This document shows, in pieces, positions 45,894 to 55,700 of a stretch of DNA of 64,000 nt. The stretch comes from VMDJ01 sp038144195 (GTDB lineage: Bacteria > Pseudomonadota > Gammaproteobacteria > Chromatiales > Chromatiaceae), in the NCBI GenBank assembly GCA_038144195.1, contig JAYQNH010000002.1, forward strand, positions 1,636,790-1,700,789, written 5' to 3'. The position numbers were made by a program, and so were the translations under genes. The notes below the pieces were generated by a model. It made no database searches and was not told the origin of the DNA. It was given only the letters and a program-made list of their open reading frames with translations. Within the stretch, counting starts at the first letter, position 1. Each line of letters opens with the position of its first letter.

Positions 45894-46514
45894 TTAAATA
45901 ACGGTTTTTAGTTGATTCGCGAGTTGCGCGATCTTTTTTCTATTAAGAAAAAGCTGCCAGCGTTTTCCGCCAGTTTGTCGCCACAAGATAGCTGCTCGAA
46001 TACCGGCTAAAAGCGACGCTCTGATCACCGCTGCGGTATCCGTATTTTGTAGATTACGGCCATCACCTTTCACAATGATCTTCGGTTGTATCGGACTGAC
46101 GAATTGGGAATAAGTTTCCGCCAGTTGAGTGGTTTGTGCCTGCTGTGAGAATTCAAATGCCTTAGTGCGGTCAGCGAGATTGTCGATCGCATCGGTAATC
46201 TGGTTCAGGGTTCTTGAATCTTTCAGTAGCTTGTCGCAGAGCTGAATGATGGAGATGACATACCGAGTGATCTCCATGTCGCGCTCACGAGGGCGTTCTA
46301 ATTGTGTCCACAAGGTATGGAGCCCTAATTGAACACCTGCTTGACTACCAAACACGCCGCTTACCGAAGGCGGATTGAGATCAAACAACGACAACAAACT
46401 CGCATCATAAGCAGATGTGTCAGTACGACCATCATGCGCGAGATCAGTCACCATGCGTGCAGATTGAAAAATACCGGCAAGCGCAATGACGCGATCTTCT
46501 TCGGTATAGCTCAT
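45894..46514 (-). CDS. hflD: HflD, lysogenisation regulator homologue
   Basis: The 206-residue protein starts MSYTEEDRVIALAGIFQSARMV and is mostly helical, with GLHTLWTQLERPRERDMEITRYVISI and PKIIVKGDGRNLQNTDTAAVIRASLLAGIRAAILWRQ characteristic of HflD (YcfC). In E. coli it sits at the membrane and affects phage lambda CII stability; its normal cell role is unclear. I use the internal ATG at 46514, since an in-frame start at 46538 falls in mnmA. It overlaps mnmA by 4 bases and precedes purB. Confidence 0.9.
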   Translation of the reverse strand: MSYTEEDRVIALAGIFQSARMVTDLAHDGRTDTSAYDASLLSLFDLNPPSVSGVFGSQAGVQLGLHTLWTQLERPRERDMEITRYVISIIQLCDKLLKDSRTLNQITDAIDNLADRTKAFEFSQQAQTTQLAETYSQFVSPIQPKIIVKGDGRNLQNTDTAAVIRASLLAGIRAAILWRQTGGKRWQLFLNRKKIAQLANQLKTVI

Positions 46515-47585
46515 TGAATAATTCCTCCGCCAAGACATTCATCGCCTTGGTAAAACACAATCGACTGCCCCGGTGTTATCGCACGTTGTGGATCAGTGAA
46601 GCTCACCCTGGCCAAACCATCTTCGATCACAACAGTGCAGTCTTGTAAGGGTTGGCGATGTCGACAGCGTGCTTGGCAACTAAACGATGTTGCAGGCGCT
46701 ACATCTCGAGTCCAGTGCAATTGTTCAGCGATTAAGCTATCTCGCATCAGTGACTCGTGTTGATGACCTTGCACCACATATAAAATGTTTTTCTCGAGAT
46801 CTTTGCGTGCGACAAACCACGGATCATTGTCATGCTCGTGTGTTCCACCAATACCAAGACCTTGGCGTTGACCAATGGTGTAGTACATCAAACCTTGATG
46901 CTCACCAAGGCGTTCACCATCTAATGAATGAATCTCACCTGGATTAGCAGGCAAGTAATTCGATAAAAAGTCTTTAAAGCGACGCTCACCAATAAAACAA
47001 ATGCCGGTTGAGTCCTTCTTTTTAAAATTAGCAAAGCCAGCTTTCTCAGCCAGAGCGCGCACCTGAGGCTTGGGCATATCTTGTAGCGGGAAGAGGGCTT
47101 TGGTAAGCGCCTTCTGTCCGAGCATGTATAGAAAGTAGGTTTGATCTTTATCGTGATCGACCGCTTTGACTAGTCGTGAGATATCCGCCTGATGATCAAT
47201 GCCGGCATAGTGACCCGTAGCAATGTAATCAGCACCAAGCTCAAGCGCGTAATCTAAAAAAGGCTTTGAATTTTATCTCGCGGTTACACAACACATCCGG
47301 GTTAGGAGTGCGGCCAGCTTGGTATTCCGCGAGGAAGTGCGCAAACACGTTATTCCAATATTCAGATGAGAAGTTTACCGTGTGTAAATGAATGCCTAAG
47401 GTGTCAGCAACTTGTTGCGCGTCGGCAAGGTCTTCTGCAGCAGAGCAATATTCAGCATCGTCATCTTCTTCCCAGTTCTTCATGAAAAGGCCTTCGACTT
47501 GATAGCCTTGTTCAATGAGGCGGAAAGCGGCAACGGATGAATCAACTCCACCTGATAAACCGACAATGACGCGACCTAAGCTCAC
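46511..47585 (-). CDS. mnmA: tRNA-specific 2-thiouridylase, one frameshift
   Basis: MnmA adds sulfur to U34 of Lys, Glu and Gln tRNAs. The ATP PP-loop GLSGGVDSSVAAF is at the N-terminus. The two catalytic cysteines lie in DVLCNREIKF and STGICFIGERRF. An extra A in 47256-47261 (six instead of five) breaks the frame after IKFKAF; removing it gives LDYALELGADYIATGHYAG. Length is 357 residues. GTG start at 47585. It is translationally coupled to hflD downstream. Confidence 0.95.
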
Positions 47586-47638
47586 AAAAGATCTCTAGAA
47601 AGAATAAAACAGAAGGATACCCAAGCTAGCGCTGAGTT

Positions 47639-48235
47639 TCAGCGTTGGCGTTTACGAAACACCTTTTTCTTTGCAGGAGGCTTGGGCATATCAGGTACGG
47701 TTTCGACGCGATACTCGCCGAGTGATAAATTACCTAATTGCCAGATACCGATAGCTGCCCGAATTAATCGCAGTGTCGGGTGTCCAATCGCCGCCGTCAT
47801 GCGTCGCACTTGTCGATTGCGACCTTCCGTGATTTTCACCTCAAGCCAGGTATCGGGAATGGATTTGCGTACCCGAATCGGTGGATCACGTTGCCATAAA
47901 CTCTGAGGCTCAATGATCTGTTTAATCTGTGCTGGCTTAGTAGGACCATCTTTCAGCTCAAGTCCTAAGCGGAATTGTTCTAGCGCCTGCTCAGAGGGCT
48001 CACCTTCAACTTGAACCCAGTAGGTCTTCCAGGTGTTCTTTTTAGGGTGGGTGAGCTGATGCGTTAGGCCGCCATCATCGGTGAGCAACAACAGGCCTTC
48101 GCTATCACGGTCCAACCGACCAGCAGGGTAAACCCCTGAAATATCGATAAATTCAGCTAATGTCTTACGACCTTCTTTATCCGTAAATTGGGTCAGAACA
48201 TCAAAAGGTTTATTAAATAGAACTAGCTTTGCCAT
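47639..48235 (-). CDS. rluE: 23S rRNA pseudouridine synthase E
   Basis: RluE makes pseudouridine at position 2457 of 23S rRNA. The catalytic Asp is in GRLDRDSEGLLLLT, with VLFNKPFDVLTQF before it and TEGRNRQVRRMTAAIGHPTLRL after it. No S4 domain is present, which separates RluE from RluB and RluF. I use ATG 48235 (MAKLVLFNKP), giving 198 residues; an in-frame start at 48274 adds residues not typical of the family. A basic tail ends the protein. It is divergent from icd. Confidence 0.9.
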   Translation of the reverse strand: MAKLVLFNKPFDVLTQFTDKEGRKTLAEFIDISGVYPAGRLDRDSEGLLLLTDDGGLTHQLTHPKKNTWKTYWVQVEGEPSEQALEQFRLGLELKDGPTKPAQIKQIIEPQSLWQRDPPIRVRKSIPDTWLEVKITEGRNRQVRRMTAAIGHPTLRLIRAAIGIWQLGNLSLGEYRVETVPDMPKPPAKKKVFRKRQR

Positions 48236-48306
48236 CCGGACATTGTACGGTCTGAGTGCTAAAATCATGGCCATAATTTTAATAACACTCAGAAAGTGGG
48301 ACCCAA

Positions 48307-49563
48307 ATGGCTTTTGACAAAATCGAAATTCCAGCCGGCGCGGAAAAAATCACCGTAAACGCAGATAACTCTATCAACGTACCGAACAACCCAATCATTC
48401 CTTATATCGAGGGTGACGGTATCGGTGTTGATATCTCTCCTGTGATGATCAAAGTTGTCGATGCAGCGGTTGAGAAGTCATACGGCGGCGAGCGCAAGAT
48501 CTCGTGGATGGAAATCTACGCGGGTGAGAAATCAACCCAAGTGTATGGCGAAGGTGTTTGGTTGCCCGAAGAGACCTTAGAAGCGGTTAAAGATTATGTC
48601 GTTTCAATCAAAGGCCCATTAACAACTCCAGTAGGCGGCGGTATCCGCTCATTGAACGTTAGCTTGCGCCAAGAGCTTGACCTGTATGTGTGCCTACGCC
48701 CTGTGCGTTACTTCAACGGCACCCCATCGCCACTGTTGCGTCCACAAGATACTGACATGGTGATCTTCCGTGAGAACTCAGAAGACATCTATGCAGGTGT
48801 TGAGTATCAAGAAGGTACGCCAGAAGCGAAAAAGGTAATCGACTTTTTAATCAAAGAAATGGGTGCTACTAAGATCCGTTTCCCAGAGACCTCAGGTATT
48901 GGTGTTAAGCCAGTCTCTAAAGACGGTACTGAGCGCTTAGTTCGCAAAGCGATTCAATATGCGATTGATAATGATCGCGCTTCAGTGACCTTGGTTCACA
49001 AAGGCAACATCATGAAGTTCACCGAAGGTGCCTTTAAAGAGTGGGGCTATGAGCTTGCGAAATCTGAGTTTGGTGCAACTGAACTGGATGGTGGTCCATG
49101 GTGTACCTTTAAGAACCCTAAGACAGGTAATGAGATCGTAGTAAAAGACGTCATCGCAGATGCCTTCTTGCAACAGATTCTATTACGTCCTCGTGAATAC
49201 GATGTCATCGCAACCTTGAATCTTAATGGTGATTACGTATCTGATGCATTAGCCGCACAAGTGGGTGGTATTGGTATTGCACCAGGTGCAAATCTCTCAG
49301 ATACCGTCGCGATGTTCGAAGCGACTCACGGCACCGCACCTAAGTACGCAGGCCAAGATAAAGTAAATCCAGGTTCATTGATCTTGTCAGCAGAAATGAT
49401 GTTGCGTCACATGGGTTGGATCGAAGCAGCTGACCTGATCATCAAGGCAATGGAAGATGCTATCAGTGCTAAGACTGTCACCTATGACTTTGAGCGTTTA
49501 ATGGATGATGCGCAGCTATTGAGCTGTTCTGAATTCGGCGATGCGATGATTGCGAAGATGTAA
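48307..49563 (+). CDS. icd: Isocitrate dehydrogenase (NADP-dependent)
   Basis: Icd oxidises isocitrate to 2-oxoglutarate with NADP. IPYIEGDGIGVDISP opens the protein. LRQELDLYVCLRPV, the phosphorylatable region FRENSEDIYAG, and GDYVSDALAAQVGGIGIAPGAN with EATHGTAPKYAG are all present, typical of the 418-residue bacterial enzyme regulated by AceK. The reading frame is intact. A terminator follows. It is divergent from rluE. Confidence 0.96.
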   Translation: MAFDKIEIPAGAEKITVNADNSINVPNNPIIPYIEGDGIGVDISPVMIKVVDAAVEKSYGGERKISWMEIYAGEKSTQVYGEGVWLPEETLEAVKDYVVSIKGPLTTPVGGGIRSLNVSLRQELDLYVCLRPVRYFNGTPSPLLRPQDTDMVIFRENSEDIYAGVEYQEGTPEAKKVIDFLIKEMGATKIRFPETSGIGVKPVSKDGTERLVRKAIQYAIDNDRASVTLVHKGNIMKFTEGAFKEWGYELAKSEFGATELDGGPWCTFKNPKTGNEIVVKDVIADAFLQQILLRPREYDVIATLNLNGDYVSDALAAQVGGIGIAPGANLSDTVAMFEATHGTAPKYAGQDKVNPGSLILSAEMMLRHMGWIEAADLIIKAMEDAISAKTVTYDFERLMDDAQLLSCSEFGDAMIAKM

Positions 49564-49583
49564 TCATCTTCATATAGAAAACG

Positions 49584-49611
49584 AAAAAGCCCCGTTATGC
49601 GGGGCTTTTTT
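49584..49611. terminator. Terminator between icd and cspD
   Basis: AAAAAGCCCCG and CGGGGCTTTTTT pair perfectly around a 5-base loop. The run of A on one side and T on the other allow termination for both convergent genes. Confidence 0.9.
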
Positions 49612-49635
49612 ATTGGGATATCGTGCGAAGCGAAT

Positions 49636-49851
49636 TTAGGCCGGGGTAGGCGCCTCATGCAACTTCATGGCGTGTAAGCCTTTTGGGCCTTCCTCCACAT
49701 CGAACTCAACGCGCATACCTTCTTTCAGGGTGCGATATCCATCCATTTCGATTGCGCTGAAGTGTACGAAGATATCCTGATCACCTTGATCTGGGGTTAC
49801 AAAGCCATAACCTTTGGCGTTGTTAAACCACTTAACTACTCCAGTGATCAT
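49636..49851 (-). CDS. cspD: Cold-shock-domain protein, CspD-like
   Basis: The 71-residue single cold-shock domain has RNP1 (KGYGFVTP) and RNP2 (DIFVHFSAI), which bind single-stranded nucleic acid. The initial VVKWFNNAKGYGF is standard. The gene sits next to clpS, where CspD is normally found in gammaproteobacteria; in E. coli CspD inhibits DNA replication in stationary phase. The acidic middle and EEGPKGLHAMKL fit CspD better than CspA. GGAGG lies before the ATG. Confidence 0.88.
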   Translation of the reverse strand: MITGVVKWFNNAKGYGFVTPDQGDQDIFVHFSAIEMDGYRTLKEGMRVEFDVEEGPKGLHAMKLHEAPTPA

Positions 49852-50097
49852 ATTTGCCTCCTTTGGTTTTACTACAGCTGCTATGACGTTGTTTTTGTTG
49901 TTGGTGTCTTAACAGTTGTGCTGACTATAACCAAAATAAATGAGCAGTGGAACCGTAAGTTGTTGATTTAAAATAACTATAAATTATTATTTACTAATAC
50001 AGAATCGGACTTGAGTTCGGATGCCCCTGGCATACACCAGTTTGCAGATGAGCAGTGATTCGTCACAATAAAGCCATAACATTAATTGGAAGCAGTA

Positions 50098-50430
50098 ATG
50101 AGCGATTACGATCCAGATCGTGATGATGGCGACCTCGCAGTCGCGCCAGCACGTCCCAAATTAAAACGACCACCGCGCTATCGCGTTGTGCTCCTCAATG
50201 ATGACTACACACCGATGGAGTTTGTCATTTTAGTGCTAGAGCAATTCTTCCGAATGGATCGGGAGCAGGCTACGCGTGTTATGTTGCATGTACACACAAA
50301 AGGCGTGGGTGTTTGTGGTGTATATACTAAAGATGTCGCCGAAACTAAGGTTGAACAGGTCAATACCTTTTCACGACAACATCAGCATCCGCTATTGTGT
50401 GAAATGGAAGAAGCTGATGATGGAGAATAA
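50098..50430 (+). CDS. clpS: ATP-dependent Clp protease adaptor ClpS
   Basis: ClpS delivers proteins with N-degrons (Leu, Phe, Tyr, Trp at the N-terminus) to ClpAP. The core PRYRVVLLNDDYTPMEFVI holds the N-degron pocket, and FFRMDREQATRVMLHVHTKG and FSRQHQHPLLCEME follow. I use ATG 50098 (MSDYDPDRDD), with GGAAG upstream. The 110-residue length is normal. clpA starts 3 bases later. Confidence 0.94.
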   Translation: MSDYDPDRDDGDLAVAPARPKLKRPPRYRVVLLNDDYTPMEFVILVLEQFFRMDREQATRVMLHVHTKGVGVCGVYTKDVAETKVEQVNTFSRQHQHPLLCEMEEADDGE

Positions 50431-50433
50431 GTA

Positions 50434-52696
50434 ATGCTCAGCTCAGAATTAGAAGTTACCTTGCATCAAGCGTTTCAAGATGCGCGTGATCGTCGTCATG
50501 AATTTATGACGGTCGAGCACCTGCTTTTGGCGCTTTTAGATAACGACAGTGCGCTCCAGGTACTCAATGCCTGTGCAGCGGATGTGGGTGGCTTACGCAC
50601 CGAGCTCACCCAGTTCATCGAAGAGAGCACACCGCTTATCCCTGAAGAAGATGAGCGTGAGACTCAGCCAACCCTCGGTTTTCAGCGCGTGTTGCAGCGT
50701 GCGGTTTTCCACGTGCAATCATCCGAGAGTAACGAGGTAACAGGTGCCAACGTACTGGTCGCTATCTTCAGTGAGCAAGATTCCCAAGCCGTTTACTTTT
50801 TGGATCAACACGACATCTCTCGTTTAGATGTTGTGAATTTCATCTCACATGGCATTTCTAAATTGGCCGAGTCTGAGATGGGTGAGCGCGTGCCACTGAG
50901 TGAAGACGAAGCAGAAGAACACGGTGAATCACGTTCACAGTCAGCGTTGGGTAAGTACTCAACCAATCTTAATGAGCGAGCAGCCGCAGGTAAAATCGAT
51001 CCGTTAATTGGTCGCCAAGCCGAGGTTGAACGTACGGTTCAAATCCTGTGTCGTCGTCGCAAGAATAATCCTTTACTTGTGGGTGAAGCAGGCGTGGGTA
51101 AAACGGCAATTGCAGAAGGTTTAGCTAAGCGCATCGTAGATGGCGAGGTACCTGAGGTGCTTCAGCCAGCGGTTATCTACTCGCTGGATTTAGGCAGCTT
51201 AGTTGCGGGAACAAAATACCGCGGTGACTTTGAGAAGCGTTTGAAGGCGATTCTGGCCGAGCTTAAGCGTCAACCTGATGCGGTGCTATTCATCGATGAG
51301 ATTCACACCATGATAGGCGCAGGTGCGGCTTCCGGTGGCGTGATGGATGCCTCTAATCTGATCAAGCCGATGTTGGCATCAGGTGAGCTCAAATGTATCG
51401 GTTCGACCACCTATCAAGAATATCGCGGCATCTTTGAGAAGGATCGTGCGTTGAGCCGTCGTTTCCAGAAGATCGATGTTGAAGAGCCATCGGTAGAAGA
51501 TACGATTTTGATCCTGAAGGGTTTGAAAGAGCGCTTTGAAGATCACCACAACGTGAAGTACACCGCAAAGGCCTTGCGCTCTGCCGCTGAGCTTGCGGGT
51601 AAGTACATCAACGATCGTCACATGCCTGATAAAGCGATCGATGTGATCGATGAAGCAGGTGCTGCTAATCAGTTGTTAGCGCCATCGAAGCGTAAGAAGA
51701 GCATCGGTGTGCCGGATATCGAAGCGATCGTTGCGAAGATTGCACGTATTCCACCGCGTAAGGTGTCTACCTCAGATACTGAATCGTTGAAGCACCTAAG
51801 TCGTGATTTGCAGATGGTAGTTTACGGACAAGACCCTGCGATTGATGCATTGTCATCCGCCATCTTGATGAACCGTTCTGGTTTGGGTACAGATGAGAAG
51901 CCTGTGGGCTCATTCTTATTTGCTGGTCCTACTGGCGTGGGTAAAACCGAAGTGACGCGTCAGCTAGCGCGCATCATGGGCATGAAGTTGCTTCGCTTTG
52001 ATATGTCTGAGTACATGGAGCGCCATGCGGTATCACGCTTAATTGGTGCGCCGCCAGGTTATGTCGGTTTTGACCAAGGTGGTTTGCTCACTGAAGAGAT
52101 CAGTAAGCATCCGCATTCTGTTTTATTGCTCGATGAGATCGAGAAGGCGCATCCGGATCTGTTTAACTTGCTGCTGCAAGTGATGGATCACGGTACGTTG
52201 ACTGACAACAACGGTCGTAAAGCTGACTTCCGTAATGTGATCATCATCATGACCACCAACGCCGGTGCTACCGATATGGCGCGTCGCTCAATTGGCTTTA
52301 CCGATCAAGATCACACCAGCGATGGTATGGAAGCGATTAATAAGCTATTCACGCCTGAGTTCCGTAATCGTTTAGACGGCATCATTCAGTTCGCTGCCTT
52401 GCAGGCTGAGGTGATTGGTAGCGTCGTTGATAAGTTCATCTTCGAATTGGAAACGCAGCTCGCTGAGAAGAAAGTGGATCTTGAAGTGAATAAAGATGCG
52501 CGCGCTTGGTTAACCGAACATGGTTATGACGTGCAGATGGGTGCACGCCCCAATGGCACGATTGATCAAAGACAAGATTAAGAAGCCTTTAGCTGAACAT
52601 TTGTTGTTTGGTGATCTCGCGAACGGCGGAAAGGTCAGTATTCGTGTCGAAGGTGACGAGCTGGCGTTCGATATCGAGAGTGCGTTGGTGCACTGA
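50434..52696 (+). CDS. clpA: ATP-dependent Clp protease ATP-binding subunit ClpA, one frameshift
   Basis: ClpA is the AAA+ unfoldase of ClpAP. The N-domain (MLSSELEVTLHQAF) is followed by AAA1 with Walker A GEAGVGKTAI and Walker B VLFIDEIHT, then AAA2 with GPTGVGKTEV and VLLLDEIEKAHPD. The ClpP-docking loop reads SIGFTDQD. An extra C in 52548-52551 near the end breaks the frame; removing it gives ARPMARLIKDKIKKPLAE and a stop at 52694-52696. Length is 753 residues, close to E. coli. Confidence 0.95.
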
Positions 52697-52715
52697 CCGG
52701 AGAGCGCCGGTCAGT
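52692..52715. terminator. Hairpin between clpA and infA
   Basis: ACTGACCGG and CCGGTCAGT form a perfect 9-bp stem with a 6-base loop at the clpA stop, between convergent clpA and infA. No strong T-run follows, so it may be a weak or Rho-assisted terminator. Confidence 0.55.
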
Positions 52716-52725
52716 TAGTTAAAGA

Positions 52726-52944
52726 TTAACGCTCGCGGAAAGTGATACGGCCTTTGGTTAGGTCGTATGGCGTCATTTCTACTTTAACTTTGTCACCAGT
52801 CAGGATGCGGATGTAGTGCTTACGCATCTTGCCTGAGATATGTGCGGTGACCACGTGGCCGTTTTCTAGCTCTACGCGGAACATCGTATTTGGCAACGTG
52901 TCTACCACGGTGCCGTCCATTTCAATTACGTCTTCTTTTGCCAT
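52726..52944 (-). CDS. infA: Translation initiation factor IF-1
   Basis: IF-1 is a 72-residue OB-fold protein that binds the A site of the 30S subunit. The sequence (MAKEDVIEMDGTVVDTLPN, GHVVTAHISGKMRKHYIRI, DKVKVEMTPYDLTKGRI) is near identical to the universal form. It lies between clpA and bpt on the minus strand, the usual position in gammaproteobacteria. Confidence 0.97.
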   Translation of the reverse strand: MAKEDVIEMDGTVVDTLPNTMFRVELENGHVVTAHISGKMRKHYIRILTGDKVKVEMTPYDLTKGRITFRER

Positions 52945-53027
52945 TCAAATTTCCAAAAAAGAGTGCGCTCTTGCGCAAGTCGGCGCGGATTATAGCAAAA
53001 CCTTAATACACTGGCTAAAACAATGAG

Positions 53028-53763
53028 TTACTCAATGAATAAACCCTCATTTTTGTCCAGTGCATGCCATTGTTGGCCGTCGAATAGCTCAATTGGGCGG
53101 TAATCGAGCTTGTAGCGCATCTCAGGGCTGTCTTCGATCCAAAACCCAAGGTAGAGGTAGGGCAGTTCTAAGGATTTGGCCAGTTCGATTTGTTGCAGAA
53201 TCGCAAAGTGCCCCAAAGAGCGTTTTCGGCAGATCCGTGCGGTAGTAGGTGTACATAGCGGAGAGGCCATCATTGAAGGTATCGGTAATCGCCACGCCCA
53301 GCAGTTGCTGGTTATCACGGATCTCAATTAGCTTGGTGCGACTCCATTGCGTGCGCATAAAACCCTGATATTCATCTTTATCCATCTCTTTCATATTGCC
53401 ATCGGGATGACGTGATCTGAGGTAGTCGAGGTACAGTGCGTAATGCTCATCACGAAACTCATCTGATACAACGGAGACAGAAAGATCCTTATTGGTATTG
53501 AGCACGCGACGAAAGCGACGACTGGGTTTGAACTCATCCACCGGAATACGAACGGAAATACATTGCGAGCATTCTTCGCAATTGGGTCGATAGAGTTGAT
53601 CGGATGAGCGACGAAAACCGAGTTGAGAGAGACGAGTGAAGACCTCTGGTGATATGTCCGCTTCTGGATCTGCCACTATGGTGCGAGCCACACGATCATC
53701 AAAGTAACTGCACGAATGATTCGGCGTGTAATATAACTTCAGCTGATCACCGTTATCACTCAT
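53028..53763 (-). CDS. bpt: Aspartate/glutamate leucyltransferase, one frameshift
   Basis: Bpt transfers leucine from tRNA to N-terminal Asp or Glu, marking proteins for ClpS/ClpAP. The N-terminal region has YYTPNHSCSYFDDRVAR and CEECSQCISVRIPV, with cysteine pairs of the ATE family, and FKPSRRFRRVLNTNKDL. The C-terminal GNAT fold ends YLYLGFWIEDSPEMRYK and IELFDGQQWHAL. An extra A opposite the run 53223-53226 breaks the frame; correction gives PKRSLGHFAILQQIELA and 244 residues. It lies next to aat and clpSA, completing an N-degron pathway. Confidence 0.93.
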
Positions 53764-53775
53764 AAGTTTAGCTCG

Positions 53776-54476
53776 TTAACCCGTGTTGGTCGGTGTTTTC
53801 CAAATATCGCCTGTGTCTGATAACGGCGTTGCGTTGGCTAATTGCTCAAGAAAGTGTTCACGATCGACTTGTTCAGCACCCATCGATTGCAAATGCGGGT
53901 TATGCACCTGCGCATCTAAGAAATGGAATCCATGGTCTTTCATCAGCTGTCGAATAAAGACCAACACTATCTTCGATGCATTGGGCACACGACTAAACAT
54001 CGATTCACCAAAGATCGCTTTACCGAGCGACACACCATAAAGACCACCGACCAATTCATCATCTCGCCAGAGCTCAAAGGAGTGCGCTACACGAGCAAGA
54101 TGTAAATCAATATAGGCGCGCTGCATGTCAGGCAATATCCAGGTGCCGTGTTCATCACGTGGTTCAGCACAAGCCTTCATTACGCGACTGAAGGCTTTAT
54201 CGACTGTCAGCGTTAACTCGGAGCGTTTGATCTCTTTACTCAAGCTGCGTGAGACATGCAGCGTGTCGGGATAAAACACAGTGCGCGGATTAGGTGACCA
54301 CCAGAGGATTGGTTGGCCTTTGAGTACCACGGGAAGATGCCACTTTGATACGCGGTAATAAGACGTGGAATGGTTAGATCACCACCAACGGCCAGCAAAC
54401 CATCAGGTTCGGTCTCAGCTTCGCTTGGATGCGGAAACGCTGAGCGCGTTGATGTGCCATCAAGCGAGTAGATCAT
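53776..54476 (-). CDS. aat: Leucyl/phenylalanyl-tRNA-protein transferase, one frameshift
   Basis: Aat adds Leu or Phe to proteins with N-terminal Arg or Lys. FPHPSEAETEPDGLLAVGGDL and SGIFPWYS are followed, after a missing A near 54319-54321, by KGQPILWWSPNPRTVF. Later motifs are LYGVSLGKAIFGESMFS and FLDAQVHNPHLQSMGA. Corrected length is 233 residues, as in E. coli. It is 12 bases upstream of bpt, and its start overlaps the stop of the preceding gene in ATGA. Confidence 0.94.
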
Positions 54477-55618
54477 GATTGCTTAAAAGGAGAGCGGGTG
54501 TGCATCTCATCGATATATTCAAACATGTGTTCAGTTTCATGCTTGAGAAAGTTTTTGATCGCCGCATCGAACTCAGGATCGAGCATCAGATGTGCTGAAT
54601 CAGTCTGTTGCGGTAAAAAGCCTCGTGCAATCTTATGTTCACCTTGAGCGCCTGGCTCAAAGCGTTTTAAGCCATGCTGAATGCAATATTCCAAGCCTTG
54701 GTAGTAGCACGCTTCGAAATGCAGGCTGTGATAATCCGCATGGCAGCCCCAGTGACGTCCATAAAGCGTGTCTTTCCCTACTAAGTTAAAGGCCGTGGCG
54801 ATCACTTTATCATCGAGTTTTGCTTGAACGAGCAAAACGTTATCCGGCATGGTTTTCGCTATTTGCTGAAAGAACTCGAGAGATAGGGTTGCCCAGCCGC
54901 CGTATTTATCGAAGGTATCTTCGTAAAGCGTGTGAAATTCCTGCCAGTCAGCTTCAGTAACGGTATGTCCGTTCAGCCATTCAAAGGTAAAGCCAGCATC
55001 GGTGACTTTTTTACGCTCCTTTCTCACGTTTTTACGTTTTGATGAGCTAAAGAACGAGAGGTAATGATCAAAGTCTGTGTAGCCCTCATTGGCCCAGTGG
55101 AACTGACAACCAATGCGGCGCTCGTATCGGTTGCTCGTAAGCAGGCTTGTTTCTTGTTCAGGGGTAAATAACCAGTGAACCGATGAGCATTCTTGCGCTT
55201 TAGCCAGCGCAACAGCGGCATGGGCTAATTGTGTCTGCAGGACTTCCTCATCTTGGCCGGGTCCGACAAGCAGCTTAGGTCCGGTAGCCGGCGTGTAGGG
55301 CGCGCCACTGATCAGCTTTGGGTAATAACGTTTACCTTGTCGTTCATAGGCACTGGCCCATGACCAATCAAATACGAACTCACCGTAAGAATTTGTTTTG
55401 ACATACATGGGAGCTGCGGCAACGAGCTTGCCATCGTCATAGATCGCCAGATGTTGTGGGTACCAACCAAACTTTTCCCCCAAGCAATCGGTTTGCTCAA
55501 GTGCGACTAAAAACTCGTGGCGCAGATAAGGGTAATCAGCGACATGACTCAACGCATTCCAGTCTTCGGCGGGAATGGTTGAGAGCTCGGCGATGATGTT
55601 AACGTCCTGTGCTGACAT
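54473..55618 (-). CDS. GNAT-like protein of the DUF482/peptidogalycan-biosynthesis type
   Basis: The 381-residue protein has the DUF482 pattern: WNALSHVADYPYLRHEFLVALE, WYPQHLAIYDDGKLVAAAPMY, FDWSWASAYERQGKRYYPKL and, at the C-terminus, HFEACYYQGLEYCIQHGL with RFEPGAQGEHKIARGF. This family has a double GNAT fold related to FemAB; its reaction is not established. It is coupled to aat by a 4-base overlap, which could hint at use of aminoacyl-tRNA, but this is speculative. Confidence 0.8.
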   Translation of the reverse strand: MSAQDVNIIAELSTIPAEDWNALSHVADYPYLRHEFLVALEQTDCLGEKFGWYPQHLAIYDDGKLVAAAPMYVKTNSYGEFVFDWSWASAYERQGKRYYPKLISGAPYTPATGPKLLVGPGQDEEVLQTQLAHAAVALAKAQECSSVHWLFTPEQETSLLTSNRYERRIGCQFHWANEGYTDFDHYLSFFSSSKRKNVRKERKKVTDAGFTFEWLNGHTVTEADWQEFHTLYEDTFDKYGGWATLSLEFFQQIAKTMPDNVLLVQAKLDDKVIATAFNLVGKDTLYGRHWGCHADYHSLHFEACYYQGLEYCIQHGLKRFEPGAQGEHKIARGFLPQQTDSAHLMLDPEFDAAIKNFLKHETEHMFEYIDEMHTRSPFKQS

Positions 55619-55672
55619 GCACAGAGTGTATCGTGAGGCGGTTCGAGAGAAACGCTAAAGAATGGGGTGTTA

Positions 55673-55693
55673 GGGCTGCAACCGGTGCAGCCC
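55673..55693. terminator. Hairpin between trxB and the DUF482-like gene
   Basis: GGGCTGCA and TGCAGCCC form a perfect 8-bp stem with a 5-base loop 8 bases after the trxB stop. There is no T-run in the minus direction, so it may slow or end transcription only partly. Confidence 0.5.
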
Positions 55694-55700
55694 GTCCAGA

